Positions 47,547 through 55,605 of a stretch of 64,000 nucleotides of DNA are shown piece after piece. Position numbers and translations under genes: made by a program. The DNA comes from Janibacter limosus NBRC 16128 (GTDB lineage: Bacteria > Actinomycetota > Actinomycetes > Actinomycetales > Dermatophilaceae), in contig NZ_BCSS01000009.1 in NCBI RefSeq assembly GCF_001570985.1, positions 1 through 64,000 on the forward strand. Reading direction: 5' to 3'. How positions within the stretch are numbered: the stretch's first letter is position 1; every line of letters starts with the position of its first letter. The notes under the pieces are model-generated. The model made no database searches. It worked only from the letters and a program-made list of their open reading frames with translations, and was not told the origin of the DNA.

Positions 47547-48989
47547 TCAGTCCTCGTCCTCGACCTCGATCGGCACCTCGACCGGGCGCCGCGTGGGCTG
47601 CTCGACATCGGTGACGCCCAGGAGCAGGCGCACCTCGGCGACGGTGACGATGGAGCCGGTCGCGACGACGCCGCCGGCGACTCCCCCTTCGTCCGCCAGC
47701 TGGGCCGCGTGGTCGAGCGCGTCGGGCAGCTCGGCGATCACGGTGACGCGGTGGTCGCCGAAGACCTCCGCCGCGATCTCACCGAGCCGGTCCGGGCGCA
47801 TGGCCCGCGGCGAGGTGGAGCGGGTGACGACGATCTCGTCGAGGGCGGGCTCGAGGGCCTCGAGGATCCCGACGACGTCCTTGTCCTTGAAGATCGAGAC
47901 GACGCCCACGAGGTGGGTGAAGGTGAAGGAGTCCTCGAGCGCCTCCGCGAGCACCGCAGCGCCGTGCGGGTTGTGGGCCGCGTCCACGATGACCGTGGGA
48001 CTGCGGCGCACGATCTCCAGGCGGCCCGGCGAGGTGGCCGAGGCCAGCCCGGCGGCGAGGACCTCCTCCGTGAGGGGCTGCTCTCCCCCACCGATGAAGG
48101 CCTCGACGGCAGCGACCGCGAGCGCGGCATTGCTCGCCTGGTGGGCGCCGTGCAGGTTGAGCAGCAGATCCGGGTGCTCGCCGGCGATCCCGCGCAACGA
48201 GACCATCTGACCACCGACCGCGACCTCGCGGGTGAGCACGCCGAAGTCGATCCCCTCGACCTTGAGCTGCGCGCCGACCTCGTCGGCCCGCTCGCGCAGG
48301 ATCGACATGACCTCCTCGTCCTGGGGCGCGCTGACGGTGATGGCGTCGGGGTGGATGATCCCCGACTTCTCCGTGGCGATCTCCTCGATCGAGTTGCCGA
48401 GGAAGTGCTGGTGGTCGATCCCGATCGGGGTGATGACCGCGACGTCCGCCTCGACGACATTGGTCGCGTCCCACGAGCCGCCCATGCCGACCTCGACGAT
48501 CGCGACGTCGACGGGGGCGTCGGCGAAGGCGGCATAGGCCAGCGCGACGAGGACCTCGAAGTAGGTCATCCGCGGCCCCTCCTCCGAGACCGAGCGGGTG
48601 TCGACCGCGTCGACGAAGGGGGCGATGTCCGCCCACGCGGCGAGGAAGGCCTCGCGGGTGATCAGCTCGCCGCCGATGGTGATCCGCTCGCGGATGTCCT
48701 GCAGGTGCGGGGAGGTGAAGCGCCCGGTCTTCAGACCCGACTCGCGCAGGATCGACTCGATGATCCGCGCCGTGGACGTCTTGCCGTTGGTCCCCGTGAC
48801 GTGGATGACCGGGAAGGTGCGCTGCGGCTCACCGAGCAGGTCCATGACCGCACGGATGCGGTCGAGGCTGGGCTCGAGGTCGTGCTCGGGCGCGCGCTCG
48901 AGGATGCTGTCCTCGACCTGGCGCATCCGCTTGCGCAGCTCGAGATCGGCGGTGGCCTGGCGCTGGGCGGCATCGGGGGCGGGACTCAT
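47547..48989 (-). CDS. folC: Bifunctional folylpolyglutamate/dihydrofolate synthase
   Basis: A 480-residue Mur-ligase-fold enzyme that adds glutamate to dihydropteroate or folates. The ATP-binding P-loop is VIHVTGTNGKTSTARI. The Omega-loop region is GRFTSPHLQDIRERI. VDVAIVEVGMGGSWDATNVV, ITPIGIDHQHFLGNSIEEIATEKSGII (shown in part as IGIDHQHFLG and IATEKSGII) and the C-terminal IVDAAHNPHGA complete the pattern. The ATG at 48989 was chosen; an upstream GACAAT 7 nt away is a weak -10 candidate. It joins thyA and the DHFR fusion as the folate genes of this window. Confidence 0.95.
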   Translation of the reverse strand: MSPAPDAAQRQATADLELRKRMRQVEDSILERAPEHDLEPSLDRIRAVMDLLGEPQRTFPVIHVTGTNGKTSTARIIESILRESGLKTGRFTSPHLQDIRERITIGGELITREAFLAAWADIAPFVDAVDTRSVSEEGPRMTYFEVLVALAYAAFADAPVDVAIVEVGMGGSWDATNVVEADVAVITPIGIDHQHFLGNSIEEIATEKSGIIHPDAITVSAPQDEEVMSILRERADEVGAQLKVEGIDFGVLTREVAVGGQMVSLRGIAGEHPDLLLNLHGAHQASNAALAVAAVEAFIGGGEQPLTEEVLAAGLASATSPGRLEIVRRSPTVIVDAAHNPHGAAVLAEALEDSFTFTHLVGVVSIFKDKDVVGILEALEPALDEIVVTRSTSPRAMRPDRLGEIAAEVFGDHRVTVIAELPDALDHAAQLADEGGVAGGVVATGSIVTVAEVRLLLGVTDVEQPTRRPVEVPIEVEDED

Positions 48990-49008
48990 ACGGGCGATTG
49001 TCCCATCG

Positions 49009-50619
49009 TCAGGCACCGCGTCGCGCATGCAGGACGACGTCGTGCACGTGGTGGGTGGAGACAGCGCCCGCCGGGCGCTCACGACGGTCGTTGACCGCGA
49101 CGGTCCAACCCGGCCGCTCGGCGATGGCGGCCACGAGCTCTTCGGTGTGGACGAAGGCCTTGTGGTCGAAGGGCCGGGTCTGCTCGACGTCGTCCCGGTC
49201 TGCAGCCGCGTCCATGTCCTGCGTGTCGTGGTTGATGACGACGAGGCGACCCCCCGGTGCCACGGCGTCGAGCACATTGGCCACGCCACGCCCGTCCGGG
49301 GTCCGCGGGAAGGACGCGTAGGCCGCGGTGACCAGGTCGTGCTGCCTACCGCCGAAGGGGGTCGACGCGTTGGCGTCGGCCTGCAGCAGCGCGATCTCGA
49401 GCCCGCGGTCGCGAGCGGCTGCGCCGACCCGCTCCAGGGCCAGTGCGGAGATGTCGCTGGCAGTCACCTGCCAGCCCTGCTGTGCCAACCAGATGGCGTC
49501 TCCCCCTTCGCCCGCGCCGACATCGAGAGCGGTGCCGGGTGCCAGGCCCTCGACCTCGGCGACCAGCGACCCGTTGGGGTTGCCGCTCCACTGCAGGTCG
49601 CCGGAGTAGCGCCCGTCCCAGTCCGCGGCGTGCGCGCTGGGTCGGGCGGCTGCCTGCAGGTCCTCGTGAGCGAGGTCGAAGCTGACCATGCTGCCCACCC
49701 GGCTCCCCGCCGCCGCGGTGGGCAGGACCTGCAGCATCGGCTCGGCGAGCGTGCCGGCGACGTAGACGCCCGGGACGGCCGTCGCGCCCGTCATGGCGTC
49801 GGCCTCGACGTAGGTGGCGACCCCGCTCGGGTGCTCGCTGGCGACCAGCCCCACCCCGGCGAAGGGGGCGACCCGGGCATGCAGGCGAGTCCCGATGAGG
49901 ACGGTGTCGGCGTCGATGATGCTGCCGTCCTCTAGCCGGATGCCCCGCAGTGCGCGGGCGTCGTCATCGACCACACCGGCCGCGCGCGCCACGACGACCC
50001 GCACGTCGGCGTCCCGCAGCACCTGGAGCTGGGGCTCGTCGGCGGGCACGCCCTCGTGGACGAGCACCGTGAGGTCGTCGGTGAGCTGGCGCAGCAAGGG
50101 GAGCGGGTGCAGACCCATCGGCGAGGTCACGAGGGAGATGATCCGCTGGTCGCGGGCCTCGTACCCGTGGCAGAAGGGGCAGTGGATCACCGCACCGCCC
50201 CAGTGCTGTGCCAGCCCCGGGACATCGGGCAGCTCGTCGCTCAGCCCGGTGGCGGCGACGACGCGCCGGGCGTGCACGACGTGCCCGCCGGTGAGCTCGA
50301 CACGGAAGCCGGTGTCGTCGCGCGTCACTGCCGTGGCCCGCCCGGTGAGCACCTCCGCACCGTAGGAGCGCACCTCCTCACGGGCGATCCGCAGGAAGTC
50401 GGCCGGCGAGCGACCTTCGTGGCCGAGGTAGCTGTGCATCTGGTCGGCCGGGGCGTTGCGGGGCTCACCCGAGTCGATGACGATGACCGACCGGCGCTGG
50501 CGGGAGAGCTGCAGGGTCGCGGCGAGGCCGGCGGCGGAGCCACCGACGACTGCGACGTCGACGTGGCGCTCGATGAGTTGGGACGCGGGGGTGCTGGAGT
50601 GCTGGTGGGTGGTGTTCAT
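49009..50619 (-). CDS. Thioredoxin-reductase-like flavoprotein fused to a SAM-dependent methyltransferase
   Basis: A 536-residue two-enzyme fusion. Residues ~18-325 form a thioredoxin-reductase-like domain: FAD-binding VDVAVVGGSAAGLAATLQLSR, a C147-x-x-C150 redox pair in IHCPFCHGYE, and GVYVAGTLAEPMLQVLPTAAAGS near the end. Residues ~330-536 are a class I methyltransferase with motif I ALDVGAGEGGDAIWLAQQGW (about residue 363) and VTASDIS. PFCHGYE matches pyridine-nucleotide-disulfide oxidoreductases that act on small or metal substrates rather than thioredoxin itself. A paired oxidoreductase and methyltransferase suggests detoxification of a metalloid or reactive small molecule, but no substrate is visible. 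It is divergent from an XRE-cupin regulator. TACGGT lies 7 nt before the ATG. Confidence 0.87.
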   Translation of the reverse strand: MNTTHQHSSTPASQLIERHVDVAVVGGSAAGLAATLQLSRQRRSVIVIDSGEPRNAPADQMHSYLGHEGRSPADFLRIAREEVRSYGAEVLTGRATAVTRDDTGFRVELTGGHVVHARRVVAATGLSDELPDVPGLAQHWGGAVIHCPFCHGYEARDQRIISLVTSPMGLHPLPLLRQLTDDLTVLVHEGVPADEPQLQVLRDADVRVVVARAAGVVDDDARALRGIRLEDGSIIDADTVLIGTRLHARVAPFAGVGLVASEHPSGVATYVEADAMTGATAVPGVYVAGTLAEPMLQVLPTAAAGSRVGSMVSFDLAHEDLQAAARPSAHAADWDGRYSGDLQWSGNPNGSLVAEVEGLAPGTALDVGAGEGGDAIWLAQQGWQVTASDISALALERVGAAARDRGLEIALLQADANASTPFGGRQHDLVTAAYASFPRTPDGRGVANVLDAVAPGGRLVVINHDTQDMDAAADRDDVEQTRPFDHKAFVHTEELVAAIAERPGWTVAVNDRRERPAGAVSTHHVHDVVLHARRGA

Positions 50620-50626
50620 GCCATTC

Positions 50627-50632
50627 ACCGTA
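50627..50632 (-). promoter_or_regulatory. -10 element of the flavoprotein-methyltransferase gene
   Basis: The minus strand reads TACGGT, 7 nt before the ATG at 50619, predicting a leaderless transcript. Confidence 0.48.
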
Positions 50633-50660
50633 GGCCTGCCTGGCGTATAGTGCATAGTTG

Positions 50661-50677
50661 CTTGCAGTATTCGCAAG
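50661..50677. promoter_or_regulatory. Inverted repeat in the divergent regulator/oxidoreductase promoter
   Basis: CTTGC (50661-50665) and GCAAG (50673-50677) flank a 7-nt AT-rich centre. The preceding bases carry TATAGT and CATAGT hexamers. It lies midway between the two divergent genes and is a reasonable site for the XRE-cupin regulator. Confidence 0.45.
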
Positions 50678-50709
50678 AGCCGCCTGGCCAGGACGTCCGA
50701 GGAGGACCC

Positions 50710-51258
50710 ATGAGTGAGATCGAGCAGACCGTCCGCACGCGACTGCGTGGCCTGCGCCGGGCACAAGCCCTCTCGCTCGACGACCTGGCCGAGCGCTCGC
50801 ACCTCAGCCCCTCGACGATCAGTCGCATCGAGACGGGCAAGCGGGCGATCAGCCTGGACGTGCTCCTCCCCCTGGCCCGCGCCCTGCGCACGGACGTCGA
50901 GACCCTGCTCGCCGAGGACATCGACGAGGACGTCGTCATCCGTCCGACACCGACGCGTGAGGACGGCCGCACGACGTGGATGCTCACCAAGGCGACTGGC
51001 ACGACGACGGCGATGAAGGTGCGCCTCGAGCCGAGCACCCGCAGACCCGAGCAGCAGGTCCACCCCGGGCACGACTGGTTCTTCGTCCTCGAGGGACGAG
51101 TCCAGCTCTTCCTCGGCGAGCGGACCATCATCGTGGAGTCGGGCGAGGCCGCCGAGTTCGAGACGATGACCCCCCATTCCTTCATCGCCGTCGGGGGCCC
51201 GGCCGAGGTGATCATGATCTTCGACCGGGACGGGCACCGGGTGCACCGCCACGACTGA
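50710..51258 (+). CDS. XRE-family regulator with C-terminal cupin sensor domain
   Basis: A 182-residue regulator: helix-turn-helix at residues ~8-62 (LRGLRRAQALSLDDLAERSHLSPSTISRIETGKRAIS; core LAERSHLSPSTISRIETGKR), then a cupin barrel with HPGHDWFFVLEGRVQLFLGERT and TPHSFIAVGGPAEVIMIF. The two His positions expected for a metal site are partly present. This architecture senses a small molecule in the cupin. The ATG follows GAGGAGGACCC. The divergent layout with the flavoprotein-methyltransferase gene is a recurrent actinobacterial pair and makes that gene the probable target. Confidence 0.88.
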   Translation: MSEIEQTVRTRLRGLRRAQALSLDDLAERSHLSPSTISRIETGKRAISLDVLLPLARALRTDVETLLAEDIDEDVVIRPTPTREDGRTTWMLTKATGTTTAMKVRLEPSTRRPEQQVHPGHDWFFVLEGRVQLFLGERTIIVESGEAAEFETMTPHSFIAVGGPAEVIMIFDRDGHRVHRHD

Positions 51259-51260
51259 CT

Positions 51261-51279
51261 GTAGGTTAGCCTCTCCTAA
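51261..51279. promoter_or_regulatory. DtxR/IdeR-type iron box
   Basis: GTAGGTTAGCCTCTCCTAA matches 16 of 19 positions of the iron box consensus TTAGGTTAGCCTAACCTAA. It lies 27 bp ahead of the siderophore-binding lipoprotein ATG at 51307, where it would overlap the promoter. Iron-loaded DtxR/IdeR should repress the four-gene transporter operon. Confidence 0.88.
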
Positions 51280-51306
51280 CCATTCATCGACTTCAGAGGT
51301 CCGACC

Positions 51307-52332
51307 ATGCCCTTGCCCCGCCTGCGCACCACCGCTGCCGCCACCCTGATGACCGCCGCGCTCGCCCTGAGCGCTTGCGGGAGCTCCGGCTCCTCCGACG
51401 CCGACTCGACGTCGGGCGACTCCGACTTCAACGTGAGCATCAAGTCCTCCCTCGGCACCGCCGAGATCACGCAGAAGCCGGAGAAGGTCGTCACGCTCGG
51501 TCAGGGCTCCACCGAGACCTCGATTGCCCTGGGCACCATCCCGGTCGGCATGGAGGAGTACGCGTGGGCGGCGGACGAGAGCGGGTACACCCCGTGGGTC
51601 AACGAGGCCGTCACGGACGAAGGGGGCACCCTCCCCGCGTTCGTCGGTGCCGGTGAGGAGCTCGACCTGGAAAAGATCGTCGAGCTCGAGCCCGATGTCA
51701 TCCTCGCCCCGTGGTCCGGCATCACCCAGGAGCAGTTCGACGAGCTGAACAAGATCGCGCCGACGGTCGCCTACCCGGACAAGGCGTGGAGCATCGACTG
51801 GGACGAGCAGATCGAGATCATCGGCAAGGCGCTCGGCGAGGAGGAGGCGGCCAAGGGCCTGATCGCCGACCTCGACAAGCAGCTGGCCGACGAGGCGAAG
51901 AAGCACCCCGAGTGGGCCGACTACACCTTCTCCTACATCTACACCACGCCCGACACCCTCGGGGTCTTCCTCCCGACCGAGCAGCGCGCCGACATCGTGC
52001 GCAAGCTGGGTCTGAAGAGCGACCCGGCCGTGGACACGATGAAGGAGACCGAGGGCACCGACTCCGCGGTCATCGGGTACGAAAACGCTGACAAGCTCAA
52101 CAACAGCGACCTGATCTTCACCTTCTACAGCGACCCCAAGGCCAAGAAGCAGGCCCTGGACAACGAGCTCTACGCCTCGATCCCGGCGATCAAGAAGGGC
52201 GCCGTCGTCTCCAGCGACGACAACCCCTTCGTCACCGCCTCCTCGATGATCAACCCGCTCACCGTGCCCTACACGCTCGAGCGCTACCCCGAGATGATCG
52301 ACCAGGCCATCGCCAAGGCCGACAAGAAGTGA
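51307..52332 (+). CDS. Iron-siderophore ABC transporter substrate-binding lipoprotein
   Basis: A 341-residue FecB/FhuD-type lipoprotein. The signal peptide ends at the lipobox ALALSAC (Cys near residue 23), followed by a Ser/Asp-rich linker. The class III binding fold is recognisable: EITQKPEKVVTLGQGSTETSIALGTIPVGM in pieces (KPEKVVTLGQGSTETSIALG), EELDLEKIVELEPDVILAPWSG, and LNKIAPTVAYPDKAW. The ATG has AGAGGT 6 nt upstream. It is the first gene of an operon preceded by an iron box, so it is induced by iron starvation. The siderophore type is not predictable; no siderophore biosynthesis genes are nearby, so it probably takes up scavenged siderophores. Confidence 0.92.
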   Translation: MPLPRLRTTAAATLMTAALALSACGSSGSSDADSTSGDSDFNVSIKSSLGTAEITQKPEKVVTLGQGSTETSIALGTIPVGMEEYAWAADESGYTPWVNEAVTDEGGTLPAFVGAGEELDLEKIVELEPDVILAPWSGITQEQFDELNKIAPTVAYPDKAWSIDWDEQIEIIGKALGEEEAAKGLIADLDKQLADEAKKHPEWADYTFSYIYTTPDTLGVFLPTEQRADIVRKLGLKSDPAVDTMKETEGTDSAVIGYENADKLNNSDLIFTFYSDPKAKKQALDNELYASIPAIKKGAVVSSDDNPFVTASSMINPLTVPYTLERYPEMIDQAIAKADKK

Positions 52333-52342
52333 CCCTGCGCTG

Positions 52343-53362
52343 GTGACGAGCAGTACCACCGCCCGACGCACCCCACGGACCGCCCTGGTCCTCGTGGGGT
52401 GCGTCGCGGTGCTCGCGCTCGTCTGCCTGCTCTCCCTCGCCGTCGGATCGAAGGCCACCTCGCTGCCGGAGGTGATCGGTGCCCTCACCGGACGACCCGA
52501 CACCTATCTGGCGACGGTCCTCGACTCGCGCATCGAGCGCACGCTCCTCGCCCTCGGGGTGGGGGCCGCGCTCGCCCTGTCCGGGGCCCTGATGCAAGGG
52601 GTGACCTCCAACCCGCTCGCCGACCCCGGCCTGCTGGGCATCAACGCCGGCGCGGCTGCCGCGATGGTCACTGCCAGCGCCTTCTTCGGGGTCGCCACGG
52701 GCTCGACCGCCTCGGCCTGGGTGGCCCTGCTCGGCGGCGGGATCGCCGCCCTGGTCGTCCACACGATCGGCACCGTGGGGGGTGGAGGTGCGAGCCTGGT
52801 GCGCCTCGTCCTGGCCGGCGCGGTCGTCGCGGCCGTCCTCAATGCCTATGTGCAGGGACTCGCGCTGTCGATGCCCCAGTACTTCGACAACTACCGCTTC
52901 TGGGTCGTCGGCTCCCTGGGCGACGGCGGCCTCGACCACCTGAGGTCGGTGGCCCCCTTCCTCCTCGTGGGCCTGGTCCTCGCGCTCCTCTCGGCCAGCG
53001 GCCTGAACGCCCTCGCCCTGGGGTCGGACACCGCGACCGGGCTGGGCGTCAACACGACCCTGCTGCGCGTCACCGCACTTGGTGCGGCGACCATGCTCTG
53101 TGCGGCGGCCACGGCCGCGGTCGGACCGATCGCCTTCGTCGGTCTGGCCGTGCCCCACATCGTGCGCTCCCTCGTCGGCCTCGACGTGCGCCGTCAGCTC
53201 ATCACCTGCCTGCTCGTCGGACCGATCGTCCTGCTCGGGGCGGACATCATCGGTCGGGTCGTGCTGCGGCCCCAGGAGCTGATGGTGGGCGTGGTGACCG
53301 CCTTCGTCGGCGCACCCGTGCTCCTGCTGGCCGTCCGACGCCTCGGGAAGCGGGCCGCATGA
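52343..53362 (+). CDS. FecCD-family iron-siderophore permease
   Basis: A 339-residue permease with about nine or ten membrane helices. Family marks are DSRIERTLLALGVGAALALSGALMQGVTSNPLADPGLLGINAGAAAAM in parts (ALALSGALMQGVTSNPLADP, then LLGINAGAA). FWVVGSLGDGGLDHL, ALGSDTATGLGVNTTLLRV and GPIAFVGLAVPHIVRSLVG follow. The GTG start is 10 bp after the binding-protein stop. The C-terminus overlaps the second permease by 4 bp. The two permeases form the heterodimeric channel. Confidence 0.93.
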   Translation: MTSSTTARRTPRTALVLVGCVAVLALVCLLSLAVGSKATSLPEVIGALTGRPDTYLATVLDSRIERTLLALGVGAALALSGALMQGVTSNPLADPGLLGINAGAAAAMVTASAFFGVATGSTASAWVALLGGGIAALVVHTIGTVGGGGASLVRLVLAGAVVAAVLNAYVQGLALSMPQYFDNYRFWVVGSLGDGGLDHLRSVAPFLLVGLVLALLSASGLNALALGSDTATGLGVNTTLLRVTALGAATMLCAAATAAVGPIAFVGLAVPHIVRSLVGLDVRRQLITCLLVGPIVLLGADIIGRVVLRPQELMVGVVTAFVGAPVLLLAVRRLGKRAA

Positions 53363-54414
53363 GTGCCCCGTGGACCATCTCCGAGCCGGTCGTGCGCCTG
53401 GGCCGGCATGTGCGAGTACCGGTGCGACGCAGGGCGGCCCTCCTGGGCCTCGTCCTGCTGGTCCTCGTCATCGGCGCGATCCTCGCCACGTTGTCCTTGG
53501 GCCGCTTGGGCATCCCTGTCGCCGAGCTCCCGGCGGGCATCGCCGATGTCCTCGGCGGCGACGCCCACGGCAAGGCCACCTTCGTGCTGGGCAACCTCCG
53601 GGGGCCGCGACTAGCTGTCGCGCTCGGTGCGGGCGCGGCCCTGGGAGCCTCCGGCGCGCTCTTCCAGTCGGTGACGCGCAACCCCCTCGGCAGCCCCGAT
53701 GTCATCGGGGTGAGTGCCGGAGCCGGGGCCGGAGCCGCCTTCGTCGGGCTGCTCATGCCGAGCGCCACGTCGATCGTCCTCGGCTCGGTGGCCGGCGCCG
53801 CGCTCGCCGTCGGCCTCGTCGCCGTGAGCACCGGGACCGGCCTGTCCAACCCCATGCGGATGATCCTCGCCGGCATCGGCGTCTCCGCGATGGCCTATGC
53901 CTTCACCCAGTACGTCGTCTACGTCGTCGCCCGGGACAAGGCCTCGGTACTCGCGGCCTACATCAACGGCAGCCTCAATGCCCGTGGCTGGGACCAGGCA
54001 GCGACGATCTGGGTCATCCTCGCCGTGACGGCCGTGCCGTTGACGCTGCTCTCGGTGCCGCTCGGGATGACCGAGATGGGCGACGAGGTCGCGGCCTCGC
54101 TCGGCGTGGAGTCAGGCGCCGTCCGGCGTCGGGCGGTACTCCTCTCGGTCCTGCTGGCCGGCGGCGCCGTCGCGGTCGCCGGACCCATCTCCTTCGTCGC
54201 CCTGACCGCACCACACATCACCCGCAGGCTGGCGCGCAGCGCCCGCCCACTGCTCGGCCTGTCAGCCGTGATGGGAGCACTGCTGCTCGTCCTGGCCGAC
54301 CTGGCCACCCAGCAGGTCCCGCTCTTCGACGGGCTGCCCGTCGGCATCCTCACGCTCGCGATCGGCGGCGTCTACCTCGGCGTCCTGCTGGTCGGTGAAT
54401 GGAGAAAGTCATGA
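53359..54414 (+). CDS. FecCD-family iron-siderophore permease (second subunit)
   Basis: A 351-residue permease, paralogous to the upstream one. It shows LRGPRLAVALGAGAALGASGALFQSVTRNPLGSPDVIGVSAGAGAGAA in parts (ALGASGALFQSVTRNPLGSP, then DVIGVSAGAGAG), NGSLNARGWDQ, and GPISFVALTAPHITRRLAR. It has a basic ~25-residue N-terminal extension before the first helix. The ATG overlaps the first permease stop, and its own stop overlaps the ATPase start (both ATGA), so all three are translated in a coupled row. Confidence 0.93.
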   Translation: MSAPWTISEPVVRLGRHVRVPVRRRAALLGLVLLVLVIGAILATLSLGRLGIPVAELPAGIADVLGGDAHGKATFVLGNLRGPRLAVALGAGAALGASGALFQSVTRNPLGSPDVIGVSAGAGAGAAFVGLLMPSATSIVLGSVAGAALAVGLVAVSTGTGLSNPMRMILAGIGVSAMAYAFTQYVVYVVARDKASVLAAYINGSLNARGWDQAATIWVILAVTAVPLTLLSVPLGMTEMGDEVAASLGVESGAVRRRAVLLSVLLAGGAVAVAGPISFVALTAPHITRRLARSARPLLGLSAVMGALLLVLADLATQQVPLFDGLPVGILTLAIGGVYLGVLLVGEWRKS

Positions 54415-55208
54415 CACCCCCTTCGCCCCTCGCGGCTGAGCAGATCACCGTCGGCTACGGCGGTGACCCCGTCATCCCCGCTCTCGACCTCGACGTGCAG
54501 CGGGGCGACTTCATGGTCATCGTCGGTCCCAACGGGTGCGGCAAGTCGACGCTGCTGAAGGCCCTCGCGCGGGTCAACCGGCCATCGGCGGGTCACGTGC
54601 GGCTGGACGGGGAGGACGTGCACCGGATGCGCGGTCGCGCCGTCGCGCAGCGGGTCTCGCTGCTGCCGCAGAGCGCCGTCGCACCCGAGGGGATCACGGT
54701 CGCCGAGCTCGTCGCCCGCGGTCGACACCCGCACCACTCCCTGCTGCGCCAGTGGTCGCCCGACGACGAGAGCGCCATCGCCGCGGCGCTGGAACGCACC
54801 CACCTGAGCGACCTCGCGGACACTGCGGTCGACTCCCTCTCCGGGGGGCAGCGCCAGCGTGTCTGGGTCGCCATGATCCTCGCCCAGGACACAGAGGTGA
54901 TCCTGCTCGACGAGCCGACGACCTTCCTCGACATCGCGCACCAGTACGAGCTGCTCGAGCTCTTCGCCGAGCTCAACCGCGAGGGACGCACGATCGTCGC
55001 GGTGCTGCACGACCTCAACCAGGCAGCTCGCTTCGCCTCACGTCTGGTCGTCATGAGCAAGGGGAGGATCTGCGGCGACGGCGATCCGACCACGGTCCTC
55101 ACGGCCCAGCTCGTGCGCGAGGTCTTCGGCCTCGACGCAGATGTCGTCGCCGACCCGCAGGCCGGCACGCCGATGGTCATCCCCCACGTGCGTCCCGCAT
55201 CCGCCTAG
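54411..55208 (+). CDS. Iron-siderophore ABC transporter ATPase (FecE type)
   Basis: A 265-residue ATPase. Walker A is IVGPNGCGKSTLLKALARV, signature is DSLSGGQRQRVWVAMILAQ, Walker B is VILLDEPTTFLDIAHQ, and H-loop is AVLHDLNQAARFA. DEPTTFLDIAHQYELLEL is typical of siderophore/B12-type ATPases. The ATG at 54411 is preferred to the frame start at 54399 because it lies in the ATGA overlap with the permease. The stop codon TAG (55206-55208) sits in a CTAG that also provides the stop of the convergent cupin gene on the other strand. Confidence 0.94.
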   Translation: MTPPSPLAAEQITVGYGGDPVIPALDLDVQRGDFMVIVGPNGCGKSTLLKALARVNRPSAGHVRLDGEDVHRMRGRAVAQRVSLLPQSAVAPEGITVAELVARGRHPHHSLLRQWSPDDESAIAAALERTHLSDLADTAVDSLSGGQRQRVWVAMILAQDTEVILLDEPTTFLDIAHQYELLELFAELNREGRTIVAVLHDLNQAARFASRLVVMSKGRICGDGDPTTVLTAQLVREVFGLDADVVADPQAGTPMVIPHVRPASA

Positions 55209-55552
55209 ACAGATGCGGGTGGGGCGGCCGCAGGGTCGAGCATGACGAGCTGGAAGATCGCGTCGGTGACGCCCCGCACCTCGTGCGGGACGCGGGCGTC
55301 GAGGTTGGCGACGACACCCCGGGTGAGCCTCACCGACTGGTCCCCCGCGACGAACTCGATCTCCCCCTCGAGGCACTGGACGAGGATCGGGAAGGCGGCC
55401 GTGTGCTCGGCGAGCACCTGCCCGGCGGCGAAGCGCATCATCACCACGCGCGCGCCGTGACCGATGAGCGCCTTCTTCACCCCGGGCCGGTCCCCCTTGC
55501 CCTCGGGAGCCAGCTCGAGCAGTCCGTCCGCGGAGTACAGGGTCGTGTCCAT
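55205..55552 (-). CDS. Small cupin-domain protein
   Basis: A 115-residue single-domain cupin. The conserved barrel strands are FAAGQVLAEHTAAFPILVQCLEGEIEFVAGD (metal-ligand region LAEHTAAFPILVQ, then LEGEIEFVAG) and LTRGVVANLDARVPHEVRGV. His in the first motif and His in PHEV are kept. Such proteins often protect against reactive or toxic small molecules or bind metal, but no substrate is evident. The ATG at 55552 has TAGCCT ending 6 nt upstream. It is divergent from the ArsR-family gene, 53 bp apart, and convergent with the iron ATPase, with which it shares CTAG stop bases. Confidence 0.78.
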   Translation of the reverse strand: MDTTLYSADGLLELAPEGKGDRPGVKKALIGHGARVVMMRFAAGQVLAEHTAAFPILVQCLEGEIEFVAGDQSVRLTRGVVANLDARVPHEVRGVTDAIFQLVMLDPAAAPPASV

Positions 55553-55558
55553 ACCCTC

Positions 55559-55598
55559 AGGCTAGTCATTGACAGGTGACCATATGGTCACCTAATGT
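55559..55598. promoter_or_regulatory. Divergent promoters with a 20-bp palindromic operator
   Basis: Plus strand: consensus -35 TTGACA (55569-55574) and TAATGT (55593-55598) with an 18-bp spacer. The -10 ends 7 nt before the GTG at 55606. The spacer is filled by a perfect 20-bp palindrome, AGGTGACCATATGGTCACCT (55574-55593), an obvious autoregulatory operator. Minus strand: TAGCCT (55559-55564), 6 nt before the cupin ATG, so a bound repressor could also affect the cupin promoter. Confidence 0.8.
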
Positions 55599-55605
55599 CG
55601 ATGGC

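Noticed and set aside
49009-52503. A 1164-codon minus-strand frame joining the flavoprotein fusion to sequence antisense to the regulator and fecB-like gene
   Set aside because: The real start is ATG 50619 with a TACGGT -10; upstream residues have no homology and oppose well-supported genes.
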